From: Acidimicrobiia bacterium
GTDB lineage: Bacteria > Actinomycetota > Acidimicrobiia > Spongiisociales > UBA5794
DNA: 24,055 nt
Reading direction: 5' to 3'
Assembly: GCA_013003515.1 (NCBI GenBank)
Contig: JABDIW010000054.1
Coordinates: 1-24,055, forward strand
Under the pieces are notes generated by a model. That model was given only the letters and a program-made list of their open reading frames with translations. It was not told the origin of the DNA and made no database searches. Below, piece by piece: positions 1-8,640 of this stretch. Made by a program: the position numbers and the translations under genes. Each line of letters begins with the position of its first letter. The stretch's first letter is position 1.

Positions 1-30
1 GAGGAGGTGCTGGCACGGCTCGCCGGCTGA
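1..30 (+). CDS. 3' end of an upstream gene, probably a VapB-type antitoxin
   Basis: Only nine codons and the TGA stop lie in the window (EEVLARLAG). The reading frame ends in CTGA, directly overlapping the beginning of the PIN-toxin frame. Antitoxin genes usually lie immediately upstream of, and overlap, their vapC partners, so the antitoxin identity is inferred from position alone. Nothing in these nine residues identifies a family. Confidence 0.45.
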   Translation, partial: EEVLARLAG

Positions 31-461
31 TCATCTGCGACACCGGTCCGCTGGTGTCGGCCGTGAATCGTGGCGAAGGCAGACGCCATCGGTTCGCAGC
101 TGAGTTGCTTGCCCGATCAGCCCATGACGTTGTGATTCCGTGGCCAGTGTTCGCCGAGGTCGATCTGCTGCTCCGTTCTCGAGGACACGCCCTGGCGGCG
201 ATCACCTTCGGACGCGCGCTGCTCGATGGTGTTCACCGACTCGAAACGCCAACCGACACCGAACTGAGGCTGGCCCTCGACCTCGCCGCTAGATACGTCG
301 ACACCGGAGTCGACCTGCCCGACCTCACAGTCATGGCCATGGCTTCGATGCGCGATGCCTGGATCCTGACGTGGGACTACCGGGACTTCCGTACCGTCGT
401 GCTCGACAAGGGCCACCACTGGGATCTCCTCGTCCAGGAATCCGAGCTGCCTCAGCCTTGA
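27..461 (+). CDS. vapC: VapC-type PIN-domain ribonuclease toxin
   Basis: PIN-domain endoribonuclease, the toxin of a type II toxin-antitoxin pair; family members cleave RNA with Mg2+ held by a cluster of acidic residues. Counting from codon 27, the first acidic residue is D5 in IICDTGPLVSA. E44 lies in FAEVDLLL, D96/D99 in VDLPD, and D117/D120 in TWDYRDF, which is the usual PIN spacing. Length is about 144 residues, normal for VapC. The start is a problem: the first GTG (54) would remove the catalytic N-terminal Asp. The frame is open to the window edge, and the only start-like codon before the Asp is CTG at 27, overlapping the upstream stop. I take that as the working start; translation may be coupled to the upstream gene. 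The family call is firm, the exact start is not. Confidence 0.8.
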   Translation: MIICDTGPLVSAVNRGEGRRHRFAAELLARSAHDVVIPWPVFAEVDLLLRSRGHALAAITFGRALLDGVHRLETPTDTELRLALDLAARYVDTGVDLPDLTVMAMASMRDAWILTWDYRDFRTVVLDKGHHWDLLVQESELPQP

Positions 462-518
462 CCGGGAGTAGTCGATCAGTCCCAGGGACCTGAGCGCGGA
501 CGTGCCGATCCCGGACAC

Positions 519-579
519 TTGACGGAACGATCGTTCTCGCCCGGGACTTGGTGATCGGTGCGTGCCGCTCCGGTAGGGT
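519..579 (+). promoter_or_regulatory. possible promoter/operator region with a perfect 12-bp palindrome
   Basis: The 151-bp gap before the SRPBCC gene holds TTGACG (519-524), immediately followed by the perfect palindrome GAACGATCGTTC (525-536), and a TAGGGT hexamer (574-579) that fits TAnnnT. The distance between TTGACG and TAGGGT is too long for one sigma-70 promoter, so the pieces may not belong together. A dimeric repressor site is possible but is inferred only from symmetry and position. Confidence 0.25.
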
Positions 580-612
580 CGGTTGCAGTTGGTCGCTCTT
601 GTGGAGGCATCG

Positions 613-1077
613 ATGCGGGTCAAGCTCGAAGTGGAGGTCGAGTCCGATGTCGCGCCGGAGTTGATTCGGCAAGCTCTCCTCGACTTCAGCGACCGGCGAC
701 CGGAGATCTGGCCGCAACTCGACCCAGAGACTTATCAAGTGCACTGGGTTGACGAAACGAGCGCCGAGGTGACCGAGGGCAGCCCACTCCCGAAGGTCTG
801 GTCGCGCGAGCACTACGACTGGTCACAGCCATCGACGATCACCTGGACAGCGGTCGAGTCGAACTTCTGCACACCTGGTAGTCACGTCTCGATGGACATC
901 GCGCCGAACGGAGCAGGTGGCAGCCGGGTGGCCGTCACCTGGGATCGGACCGCAGCGAATCTCCGCGGCCGTATCAATCTTGCGGTAATCCGACTAGGCG
1001 GGAACCGTCTCCTGAGCTGGGCGACCCGAAAGTCGCTCTCGGACGTGGCCAAGGCCTACGCCGAGCACTCACCCTGA
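613..1077 (+). CDS. SRPBCC/START-like ligand-binding protein
   Basis: A 154-residue cytoplasmic protein without a signal peptide. The pattern (VKLEVEVESD at the N-terminus, a Trp-rich middle with VWSREHYDWSQP, then SNFCTPGSHVSMDIAPN and the C-terminal helix SLSDVAKAYAEHS) fits the helix-grip fold of the polyketide cyclase/SRPBCC superfamily. These proteins bind small hydrophobic ligands, and no substrate can be read from the sequence. I start at ATG 613 because GTGGAGG (601-607) sits six bases upstream as a good ribosome-binding site. An in-frame earlier start at 583 lacks one. The gene stands alone between the toxin and an esterase relic. The fold call is moderate; the function is unknown. 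Confidence 0.65.
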   Translation: MRVKLEVEVESDVAPELIRQALLDFSDRRPEIWPQLDPETYQVHWVDETSAEVTEGSPLPKVWSREHYDWSQPSTITWTAVESNFCTPGSHVSMDIAPNGAGGSRVAVTWDRTAANLRGRINLAVIRLGGNRLLSWATRKSLSDVAKAYAEHSP

Positions 1078-1083
1078 GCGTCG

Positions 1084-1539
1084 TTACGCACGGGTTCGCG
1101 CGGTGTGCGGCAGATCCATCGCAACGACCCGATGGAGTTCGTCACGATTCCTTTTCACCCCCGACCAACGAGCGCCGAGGTGCCGATCACCGGGACCAGG
1201 TTCGAAGGCGAAGCGTTCGCTGAATTGCTCTTCTCCGTGCCCATCCCCGACCAGTTCGCCCAGTTCGCCGACGCGATGGGGTGCGACCCCGAGGGTGAGC
1301 GGGTCCCGACGTCGACCGACATCTATACCACGACCTACAGCAACTGCGGCGACGGCGTACCGCTCGTGTTCTACGAGGTCACCGGCGGCGGCCACGCCTG
1401 GCCGAGCTCACCGCTCGCCCAGCCGGACTCGCCGGTGGTCGAGCAGCTGACCGAGCTGCAGGGCTACACCACCTTCGACATCGACGCCACCGTCGACACC
1501 TGGGCCTTCTTCGAACAGCACACCCTTACCGCAAACTGA
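1084..1539 (+). pseudogene. C-terminal relic of a PHB-depolymerase/LpqC-type esterase
   Basis: The open frame (GTG at 1105, 144 residues) contains VPLVFYEVTGGGHAWPSS followed by FDIDATVDTWAFFEQH. That is the typical C-terminal end of secreted polyhydroxybutyrate-depolymerase/feruloyl-esterase family proteins, in which the His of GGGHxWP is the catalytic histidine. The signal peptide, oxyanion segment and Ser nucleophile elbow (GxSxG) of this family are absent. Upstream the frame runs directly into the stop of the SRPBCC gene, so roughly the first half to two thirds of a normal family member is missing. No convincing ribosome-binding site precedes the GTG. I read it as a truncated remnant left by a deletion, although expression of a short fragment cannot be excluded. 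Confidence 0.65.
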
Positions 1540-1668
1540 CCCTCCGAGGCGCATCCAGGACGAACGACCCTGCGGCATCTGACCGGACCACGTCGTCGGC
1601 GGGCACGATGAGAAGCTCCGCCGCCGCTTCCCGTGCGAGCGAGGTGTGAGAAACGCCAGCTACGTCCG

Positions 1669-1884
1669 CTACTGGACGAGGCGCCAATGGGCTCGAAGGA
1701 CTGGGCAGTCTTCCCCGCCCGTCAGCCGACACTGACCGTTCTCGAGACGGTCGCGCGATAGCCCGGCGCGGCGCAAGACGTTGGACGAGTTGATGCCGGC
1801 GCCGTTCAGTGGCAGCCCCCACCCGGGATCGACGAGGTGCGACGGATCCCCTCGCCCTCCGGCGTCGTGCTCCCGTCGATTCAC
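1669..1884 (-). pseudogene. decayed N-terminal fragment of an AraC-family regulator
   Basis: Read on the minus strand, the stretch DPGWGLPLNGAGINSSNVLR-RAGLSRDRLENGQ aligns with the N-terminus of the intact AraC regulator at 18695-19687 (NPGWGLLLADAGISWANVLR-RAGLPRDLLKSGQ). Similarity is also obvious in the DNA, where the segments around 1763-1802 and 19592-19630 share long matches. The open frame stops after 71 residues. No effector-domain remainder or helix-turn-helix can be followed into 1540-1668 in any minus frame with confidence. It is therefore a relic of a paralogous regulator. The gap 1540-1970 otherwise holds only this relic and operator A. Confidence 0.65.
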
Positions 1885-1935
1885 AGGTAGTTCGCAGGTA
1901 ACTCCCAGAAGTCATCCAGACCGTCGGTAGATGCT
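1880..1935 (+). promoter_or_regulatory. operator/promoter A: four PhoP-type boxes plus -10
   Basis: Four direct 7-bp boxes, each starting 11 bp after the previous one: TTCACAG (1880), TTCGCAG (1891), CTCCCAG (1902), CATCCAG (1913). Ten bases after the last box lies the -10 hexamer GATGCT (1930-1935). The ATG of the ABC-ATPase is at 1971, with AAGGAGAAGGA as its ribosome-binding site. No separate -35 is needed, because the boxes cover that position as in PhoB/PhoP-activated promoters. This site would drive the exporter/two-component operon, making the regulator autoregulated. Confidence 0.85.
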
Positions 1936-1970
1936 CTTGGTGTCACAGATACCGCCCGCAAGGAGAAGGA

Positions 1971-2900
<930 letters not shown>

Positions 2901-2901
2901 C

Positions 2902-3690
2902 ATGCTGCGTACCTACAAGTCCGAACTGATCCGGTTCCGCCGGACGGCACTCATCGGAGCCGGAATCATGGCCGCGTTCACCGCCTTGATCACGACGCTC
3001 ACCTTTGTCGGCTTCGACGAGCCAACCGGTCCGGGAGCCGGTCGCGGTCCCGGGTCCGTGGTCACGGACCTGGCATCGATCGACGGCCTCATGGCGGGGC
3101 TCGCGTCCGCCGCCACGATGATCGGCATCGTGGCGCTCGCGCTCTTCGCCACGTCGGTGGCTCGAGACTACGAGCGGGGCACGATCCGCCAGCTCCTCGT
3201 TGGAGAGCCGCGCCGGGCGTTCGTGCTCGGCGGCAAGCTTGCTGCGCTCGTGACCGTGGTGGTCGCCGGCGTTGCCGTGTCAGCCATCATCGGAATCGGG
3301 GCAGCGTTTGCCCTCGCCCCGATCGCCGACGTCAGTACCGCCGCATGGACTACGAACGCCGCCGTGTCGGCTGCGATCAGCACCGCAGTGAACGTGACGA
3401 TCGCCACGATGGTGTGGGGACTCGCCGGAGCGGTGTTGGCAATGGTCACCCGGTCGGCATCTACGGCCATCACTGCGGGCATCGGATACCTGCTGGTCGG
3501 CGAACCCTTGCTGACGCTGGTGTGGGACACGTCGTCGGACTGGCTCGTCAGCGGCACGCTCAGTACCTTCACCGACGGCGGTACGGCGCTGGTGTCCTAC
3601 GGCCAGTCGGCGGTCCTGCTGACGCTCTACGCCGCGACGTTCGTGGCCGCTACGTTCGTGGTGTTCTCGCGACGTGATATCACCGACTGA
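2902..3690 (+). CDS. ABC-2 type exporter, permease subunit
   Basis: A 262-residue integral membrane protein with about six hydrophobic helices (roughly 16-37, 63-85, 105-135, 155-180, 188-208, 235-257) and the segment SVARDYERGTIRQLLVGEPR between helices 2 and 3. That segment is typical of ABC-2 permeases of the NatB/BcrB type, where it forms the coupling region. It begins one base after the ATPase stop, and its own stop overlaps the ATG of the response regulator (ATG at 3690), so the genes are translationally coupled. Coupling of an exporter with a two-component system in one operon suggests that export and sensing are linked, as in bacitracin-type modules. This sensor nevertheless has a real extracytoplasmic domain, unlike BceS-type kinases. 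Confidence 0.88.
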   Translation: MLRTYKSELIRFRRTALIGAGIMAAFTALITTLTFVGFDEPTGPGAGRGPGSVVTDLASIDGLMAGLASAATMIGIVALALFATSVARDYERGTIRQLLVGEPRRAFVLGGKLAALVTVVVAGVAVSAIIGIGAAFALAPIADVSTAAWTTNAAVSAAISTAVNVTIATMVWGLAGAVLAMVTRSASTAITAGIGYLLVGEPLLTLVWDTSSDWLVSGTLSTFTDGGTALVSYGQSAVLLTLYAATFVAATFVVFSRRDITD

Positions 3691-4436
3691 TGCGCCGCGA
3701 CGACCAAGACATCAACCAGACTGATCCAACCATGACGAACCAGAACCCCGAGAAGCGCACCGTGCTCGTCGTCGACGACGAGGAGTACATCCGAGACCTC
3801 GTCCGCACCGCACTGAGCTTCTCGGGGTTCGACGTCGCCGTGTCAGTCGACGGCGTCACGGCGCTGAACGACATCCAGCGCCTCCGCCCCGACCTCGTCA
3901 TCTTGGACGTGAACATGCCGGGATTCGACGGATTCGAAGTGGTCCGTCGACTCCGTGACGCCGGCGACCCGACACCCGTGATCTTCTTGACCGCCCGTGA
4001 CTCGGCCGACGACAAGGTCAGCGGCTTCACGAAGGGCGGTGACGACTATGTCACCAAGCCGTTCAGCCTCGAGGAGTTGGTTGCTCGGGTAGACGCAGTG
4101 CTGCGCCGGACTGCTCCGACAACGCCCGAAGAGGTCCCTGCGCTCACATTCGCCGACCTCGAGATGGACGACAAAGCGCATCGCGTGAGCCGATCTGGGC
4201 AGACACTCGACCTGGCACCCACCGAATTCAACCTGCTGCGGTACTTCATGCTGAACCCCGAGCAAGTCCTGTCGAAACAGCAGATCCTCGACCACGTCTG
4301 GCACTACGACTTCGAGGGTGACCCGAACGTCGTGGAGACCTACGTCAGCTACCTACGCAAGAAGACGGAGGCACTCGGACCGCGGCTCATCCACACGGTG
4401 CGGGGATTCGGCTACGTGCTGCGGGAAGAGCCATGA
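3690..4436 (+). CDS. phoP: PhoP-like OmpR-family response regulator
   Basis: A 248-residue DNA-binding response regulator. The receiver domain (about 22-136) has the acidic pocket VVDDEE, phospho-acceptor D73 in LVILDVNMPG, the Thr of FLTARDS and the Lys of VTKPFSLEE. The C-terminal winged helix (about 148-246) has LAPTEFNLLRYF, VLSKQQILDHVW, VVETYVSYLRKK and the wing HTVRGFGYVLRE. Both halves closely resemble Mycobacterium tuberculosis PhoP from memory (GGDDYVTKPFSLEE, the YDFxGDxNVVE segment). OmpR-family proteins bind tandem direct repeats as head-to-tail dimers. The five four-box sites in this window have exactly the expected 11-bp period, so this protein is the obvious binder. ATG 3690 overlaps the permease stop; a later ATG (3732) lacks a ribosome-binding site. 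The kinase gene overlaps its 3' end by four bases. Confidence 0.9.
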   Translation: MRRDDQDINQTDPTMTNQNPEKRTVLVVDDEEYIRDLVRTALSFSGFDVAVSVDGVTALNDIQRLRPDLVILDVNMPGFDGFEVVRRLRDAGDPTPVIFLTARDSADDKVSGFTKGGDDYVTKPFSLEELVARVDAVLRRTAPTTPEEVPALTFADLEMDDKAHRVSRSGQTLDLAPTEFNLLRYFMLNPEQVLSKQQILDHVWHYDFEGDPNVVETYVSYLRKKTEALGPRLIHTVRGFGYVLREEP

Positions 4437-5815
4437 CGATCCGCCGCCGCCTGGTCGTGATGGCGGTGGCAACCTTCGTCATCGTGCTCATCGCCGCGGG
4501 TGCAGGCGCATTGGGTCTGCTGCGCAACCGTTTGATCAACGATGTGGACAGATCGCTGATCGAGCGCCGGGACGGCTTGGAGCAGGTGCTCGATTTCCTG
4601 CCGATCGATGAGCTGGCACCAACAGACACCAATCGGATCGGAGGGACCGACCTCGCCTTTATCGCATTGGCGCCGGACGACTCGGTGATCGGCTCGTTGC
4701 CCAGCGGACCACCCGACAACCCGGACCCGCTGCCCGTGCTCGACGCAGCCGACATCGAACGGCTGCGGACCGACGCCGATCCATTCACCGTGGGCCGAGG
4801 TCCCGATGCCTATCGAGTCACCGCCGTAGCACTCGACGGTGGAGAGGTCACGATCGTCCTGGCAGAACCGCTGGACGATCTCGCAACCACGATGCGCGCG
4901 GCGCTGCTGGTCCTCGCCGTCGTCGGCGTCGGGGCTGCAGCGATCCTCGGCGTGGCGATCTGGCTCCTGATCCGCCGCGAGCTGCGGCCTCTCGACGGCA
5001 TGGCCGAAACTGCCGATCGCATCACCGAAGGCCACTTGTCCAAGCGGGTGGCGATCGACCGACCATCGAATGAAGTAGGACGCCTCGGTGGAGCGCTCAA
5101 CAGCATGCTGGGACGCATCGAAGACGCCGTTGCAGCCAAGACAGAATCGGAGAACAAGATGCGCCGCTTCGTAGCCGACGCGTCGCACGAGCTACGAACG
5201 CCGCTCACATCGATCCGCGGCTACGCGGAGCTGTACCGGGCGGGCGCCGATTCACCTGATCACGTGGCGCGGTCGTTCGAGCGGATCGAACAGGAAGCGA
5301 CCCGCATGGGTGGCCTCGTCGAGGACCTGGTGTTACTCGCCCGCCTCGACCAGGAACGCCCGTTCACGACGGGAGACGTCGACCTCGGTGACGTCGTGCG
5401 TGATGCGATCGCCGACGCTCGAGCGATCGAACCCGATCGTGCGGTGACTGCACACGTCGGGACGGGACGCATGGTCGTCAACGGGGACGCCGATCGCCTG
5501 CGCCAGGTCGTGGCGAATCTGCTCGGCAACGTGCGAACGCACACGGAGCCGAGCACGCCGGCGAAGGCCAGCGCGCACCGGGATGGCGGCTGGGTGGTCG
5601 TTGCAGTGGCCGACGAAGGTCCGGGCATGCAAGTCGACGCTGCGGCGCAAGCGTTCGAGCGCTTCTACCAAGCGAGCCCCGACCGCACGACGCCGGGCAG
5701 CGGCTTGGGCCTCTCGATCGTACGCTCCATCGTCGAACGGCACGGTGGCGTCGTGGAGCTCGACAGCACGCCGGGCGAGGGAACCACGGTGACCTTGCGG
5801 ATCCCGGCTGCGTAG
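4433..5815 (+). CDS. phoR: PhoR-like sensor histidine kinase
   Basis: A 460-residue membrane histidine kinase, partner of the response regulator it overlaps (ATGA). It has a first membrane helix (about 7-30), an extracytoplasmic sensor of roughly 120 residues, and a second helix (about 153-178). A HAMP linker follows (RRELRPLDGMAETADRI onward). The HisKA domain carries the phospho-accepting H252 in FVADASHELRTPLTSIRGYA. The ATPase domain shows the N box (RLRQVVANLLGNVRTH), G1 (VADEGPGM), F box (FERFYQ) and G2 (GSGLGLSIV). All catalytic elements are intact. The sensor domain has no recognisable ligand-binding family and is rich in Asp and Pro, so the signal is unknown. This is the last gene of the exporter/two-component operon; a hairpin lies just downstream. 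Confidence 0.92.
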   Translation: MTIRRRLVVMAVATFVIVLIAAGAGALGLLRNRLINDVDRSLIERRDGLEQVLDFLPIDELAPTDTNRIGGTDLAFIALAPDDSVIGSLPSGPPDNPDPLPVLDAADIERLRTDADPFTVGRGPDAYRVTAVALDGGEVTIVLAEPLDDLATTMRAALLVLAVVGVGAAAILGVAIWLLIRRELRPLDGMAETADRITEGHLSKRVAIDRPSNEVGRLGGALNSMLGRIEDAVAAKTESENKMRRFVADASHELRTPLTSIRGYAELYRAGADSPDHVARSFERIEQEATRMGGLVEDLVLLARLDQERPFTTGDVDLGDVVRDAIADARAIEPDRAVTAHVGTGRMVVNGDADRLRQVVANLLGNVRTHTEPSTPAKASAHRDGGWVVVAVADEGPGMQVDAAAQAFERFYQASPDRTTPGSGLGLSIVRSIVERHGGVVELDSTPGEGTTVTLRIPAA

Positions 5816-5831
5816 CGTCGCTTCCGTCGTC

Positions 5832-5867
5832 GCGGACCTCAGCCACCATCGCAGTGCTGATGTCCGC
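5832..5867 (+). terminator. possible hairpin terminator after the kinase gene
   Basis: GCGGAC (5832-5837) pairs with GTCCGC (5862-5867), and the interior CAGC/GCTG can extend the stem. It lies 17 bases after the kinase stop and just before operator B, where an operon end is expected. There is no T-tract, so an intrinsic terminator of the classical kind is not shown. Confidence 0.35.
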
Positions 5868-5887
5868 AAGTTCGTGCATGTTGACGA

Positions 5888-5943
5888 TTCCCAGGTGGTT
5901 CCCAGGTTGCTCCCAGAGGTCGTCCAGCCCACAGGTGGAGGCT
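5888..5943 (+). promoter_or_regulatory. operator/promoter B: four PhoP-type boxes plus -10
   Basis: Boxes TTCCCAG (5888), TTCCCAG (5899), CTCCCAG (5910) and CGTCCAG (5921), each 11 bp apart, followed ten bases later by the -10-like hexamer GAGGCT (5938-5943). The lipoprotein gene starts at 5985. Total length and internal spacing are identical to the four other sites in the window. Confidence 0.85.
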
Positions 5944-5984
5944 CGTGTTGTACGAGAGACGACACTCAATCAAGAGGAGACACC

Positions 5985-8441
5985 ATGAACACCGACCGAA
6001 CGGCGGACGCAGCGCCGACGCGTATCCGACTCCCATGGCTGCTCGGCCTGGCGCTGCTGACCCTCGTCCTCGCTGCCTGCGGCGATGGAGCCTCCGACGA
6101 TGCGGCAGCGAGCATCGAGTGTGACGCCGAACCGACGGTCATGACGACCGGCGACGGCGTCGAGTTCGTCCGTACCCCGGACTCGTGCTTCGAGGACCTG
6201 CCCGACTGGCCGTATGAGCCGCAGTACGTCGAGATCGATGGGCTGCGCCAGGCGTATGTCGACGAAGGACCCGCTGACGGCGAAGTCGTGCTCCTGCTCC
6301 ACGGCCAGCCGTCGTGGTCGTACCTGTACCGCGACATGATCCCCGTGCTCGCCGACGCCGGCTACCGCGTAATCGCCATGGACCACCTGGGCATGGGTCG
6401 GTCCGACAAGCCGACCGAACTCGAGTCCTACTCCTACCTCGGCCACAACGATCGGCTCGAGGCGTTCATCGACGAGCTCGGGCTGACCGACATCAACCTG
6501 TTCGTCCAGGATTGGGGCAGCCTCATCGGGCTCCGAGTCGCCGGAGAGAACCCCGACCTGTTCGCCACGATCGCCGTCGGCGACGGTGCCCTCCCGGTGT
6601 TGCCCGAAGGCGTGGAACCCTTCCCGCCGGTGGAGAACCCCGACGTACCGGCCGACATCCCGTCCCCGTTCACCGCCTTTCCCGCCCAGCAGGTGCCGTT
6701 CTACGACGGCTGCGAACCGATCCTCGGACCAGACGAGGGTTACTTCGGCGACTGGATCATCTACTCGATGACCGCCGAGTCGTTCCACGCATCGGAGGTG
6801 GTCGAGGCGTTGACCTGGTACGACCTGACCGCCGAGGAGGAAGCGGCCTACGACGCTCCCTTCCCGAGCCGGGACTACATGGGCGGCCCGCGGACGTTCC
6901 CGTCACTGGTCAACCAGGTGCCCGGCCAGACGGCCGAGGCATGGCAGGGCCTGATGGCCTTTGACAAGCCGTTCCTCACCCTCTGGGCCAGCAACGACCC
7001 GGGCCAGCTCGGCTCGTGCGCCACCCAGCAGAACTTCATCGACAACGTGCGCGGCGCCGAGGGTCAGCCCCACGACCGCCTCCCCGAATCCAGCCACTTC
7101 CTCCAGGACGACCAGGGCACCGAGATCGCCAACCGGCTCGTCGACTGGTACGCCTCGCTCGATGAGCCGACCGCCAGTCCGGCGGCGCCCGGCTCGGATG
7201 TGAGCGACGGCGCGGCAGCGGACGAGGCCCGCGTCGGCTACGAGCTTCTCGAACGGATGGACGACGGGACAATGCGGGCATGGATCTCGGCCGACCCGAT
7301 GACTCGCGAAGAGTTCGAGACCCTCGAGCTCCCCGTCAATTGGTTCAAGAACCAGCCCCGGGAGACGTCGCTCGACGGGGGCCGCTTCCTCGGATCACCC
7401 GGTGCCGATGGGGATACTGTCTACGAGGAATACTTCGGCCACCGATGGTTCCACTCGGCGACGGTGGTCGAGGTCGGCGTGCCGGTCGATGACGAAGGTG
7501 TCCTGCGTGGATCGATCGTCGAGAAGGACCACGAGATCAGCTTCGACCCCGGTAGCACCGTGATCGCCCTCGTCTCCCCCGAGGGCGACACCTATGTACG
7601 CATCGGACGCGATGCAGGCCGCACCACCGACGACCCGACCGTGCCAACCGGCTGGGAGATCGTCGAGATCGAGGTGCCCAACGGCTACACCACCCTCCTT
7701 CCCGAGGAGACGCTGGTGATCCGGACCGACAACCAGGACTCGTTCCAGGGCCCGGTGGCCGGGCTCGATGCCGCCGCCGCTGGCGCCAGCGGGGACGCAG
7801 CGACAGACAACGCCGAGCCCAGCCTCGGGGTCGAGGCCGGCAACGCCAACCTCGAAGAGTTGGGGGCATTCCTGTCGACTACCTCCACGGAGGACGACGC
7901 TTTCTACATGGTCAACCTCATCCGCTTCCGTGAGATGGCCGAGTATCCCGACGGCCGGGAGACCGATCTCACCGGGCAGGAGGCCGACGCCATCTACGGC
8001 GACTTCGTGTCGACCACGATGCTGCCTGAGATCGGAGCCGAGATCGTGTATTCCGCATCGGTGCCGCCAGACGAGGGCTTCGACACGGTGGCGATCGTCC
8101 GGTATCCCAGCCGGGCTGCGTTCCAGCGCATGATCGACGACCCGCAATTCCAAGAGATGAGCATCCACAAACAAGCCGGCGTGGCCGAGACCATCGTCCT
8201 GGCCACCGACCTCGTCAGCGTCGAGGAAGTCGGGTCCGGCGAAGCTGTGCTCTACCTTCTTGGCGCTGACGGTGCCGGGACGACCGTGCCGGGCGAGCGG
8301 GCGGTCTTCACTGTGGAAGCGACCATCAACGGCGCCACCGATGCCTTCGAGGAGGTCCGGATCGGCACCGCCAGAGCTGACGACGCCCTGCTGACCGTCA
8401 CCCACCTGCCGCTGGTCGACCTGCTCGACGAAAGCCAGTGA
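5985..8441 (+). CDS. multidomain lipoprotein with haloalkane-dehalogenase-like hydrolase domain
   Basis: An 818-residue exported lipoprotein. Its signal peptide ends in the lipobox LVLAAC, so it should be anchored on the outer face of the membrane. Domain 1 (about 60-400) is an alpha/beta hydrolase closest to class I haloalkane dehalogenases: HGQPSWSYLYR (oxyanion region, H106 and Q108), DHLGMGRSDKP, nucleophile D176 in VQDWGS and catalytic H371 in ESSHFLQ. Known class I enzymes have Glu where Q108 stands, a possible specificity change. Domain 2 (about 414-590) is unrecognised and beta-rich, ending in LVIRTDNQDSFQGP. Domain 3 (about 618-740; FYMVNLIRFREM, VAIVRYPSRAAFQRM) looks like a DUF1330/dimeric alpha-beta barrel unit. 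ATG 5985 is preceded by AAGAGGAGA; the open frame extends upstream through operator B, which cannot be coding. The enzymatic reaction is inferred, not certain. Confidence 0.85.
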   Translation: MNTDRTADAAPTRIRLPWLLGLALLTLVLAACGDGASDDAAASIECDAEPTVMTTGDGVEFVRTPDSCFEDLPDWPYEPQYVEIDGLRQAYVDEGPADGEVVLLLHGQPSWSYLYRDMIPVLADAGYRVIAMDHLGMGRSDKPTELESYSYLGHNDRLEAFIDELGLTDINLFVQDWGSLIGLRVAGENPDLFATIAVGDGALPVLPEGVEPFPPVENPDVPADIPSPFTAFPAQQVPFYDGCEPILGPDEGYFGDWIIYSMTAESFHASEVVEALTWYDLTAEEEAAYDAPFPSRDYMGGPRTFPSLVNQVPGQTAEAWQGLMAFDKPFLTLWASNDPGQLGSCATQQNFIDNVRGAEGQPHDRLPESSHFLQDDQGTEIANRLVDWYASLDEPTASPAAPGSDVSDGAAADEARVGYELLERMDDGTMRAWISADPMTREEFETLELPVNWFKNQPRETSLDGGRFLGSPGADGDTVYEEYFGHRWFHSATVVEVGVPVDDEGVLRGSIVEKDHEISFDPGSTVIALVSPEGDTYVRIGRDAGRTTDDPTVPTGWEIVEIEVPNGYTTLLPEETLVIRTDNQDSFQGPVAGLDAAAAGASGDAATDNAEPSLGVEAGNANLEELGAFLSTTSTEDDAFYMVNLIRFREMAEYPDGRETDLTGQEADAIYGDFVSTTMLPEIGAEIVYSASVPPDEGFDTVAIVRYPSRAAFQRMIDDPQFQEMSIHKQAGVAETIVLATDLVSVEEVGSGEAVLYLLGADGAGTTVPGERAVFTVEATINGATDAFEEVRIGTARADDALLTVTHLPLVDLLDESQ

Positions 8442-8523
8442 ACACCCGCCTGAAGCACGATCTTCCCTTCACAGGCCGGCGAAATGGCTTAGACCACCGG
8501 GCTCGCAAGCGAGGCCGTCGCTC

Positions 8524-8640
8524 GACTGGCTCGCCGAGGGCGGATTCTGCGCGCAACTCACGGGTGAGACCGTGGTGATCCGTATGGACAACGAGGACTC
8601 GTTCCAGGGGCCGATCACACGGCTCGACCTCACGGCATAG
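8524..8640 (+). pseudogene. relic of a second copy of the lipoprotein's middle domain
   Basis: Within the 456-bp gap between the lipoprotein and the exporter, one frame reads DWLAEGGFCAQLTGETVVIR, then MDNEDSFQGPITRLDLTA and a stop. This matches the end of domain 2 of the upstream lipoprotein (LPEETLVIRTDNQDSFQGPV-AGLD). The frame is open further upstream to about 8461, but nothing there is recognisable. The element is the last piece of a once longer homologue, or of an ancestral single-domain gene ending at this point. The rest of the gap (8641-8791) shows no gene that I can support. Confidence 0.6.

Noticed and set aside
5874..5984. N-terminal extension of the lipoprotein frame
   Set aside because: The extension translates operator B; the ATG at 5985 with its ribosome-binding site and lipoprotein signal is clearly the start.
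7395..8405. Long minus-strand open frame (336 codons) opposite the lipoprotein
   Set aside because: It lies wholly antisense to a well-supported gene. Its translation has no family features; long antisense frames are expected at this G+C.
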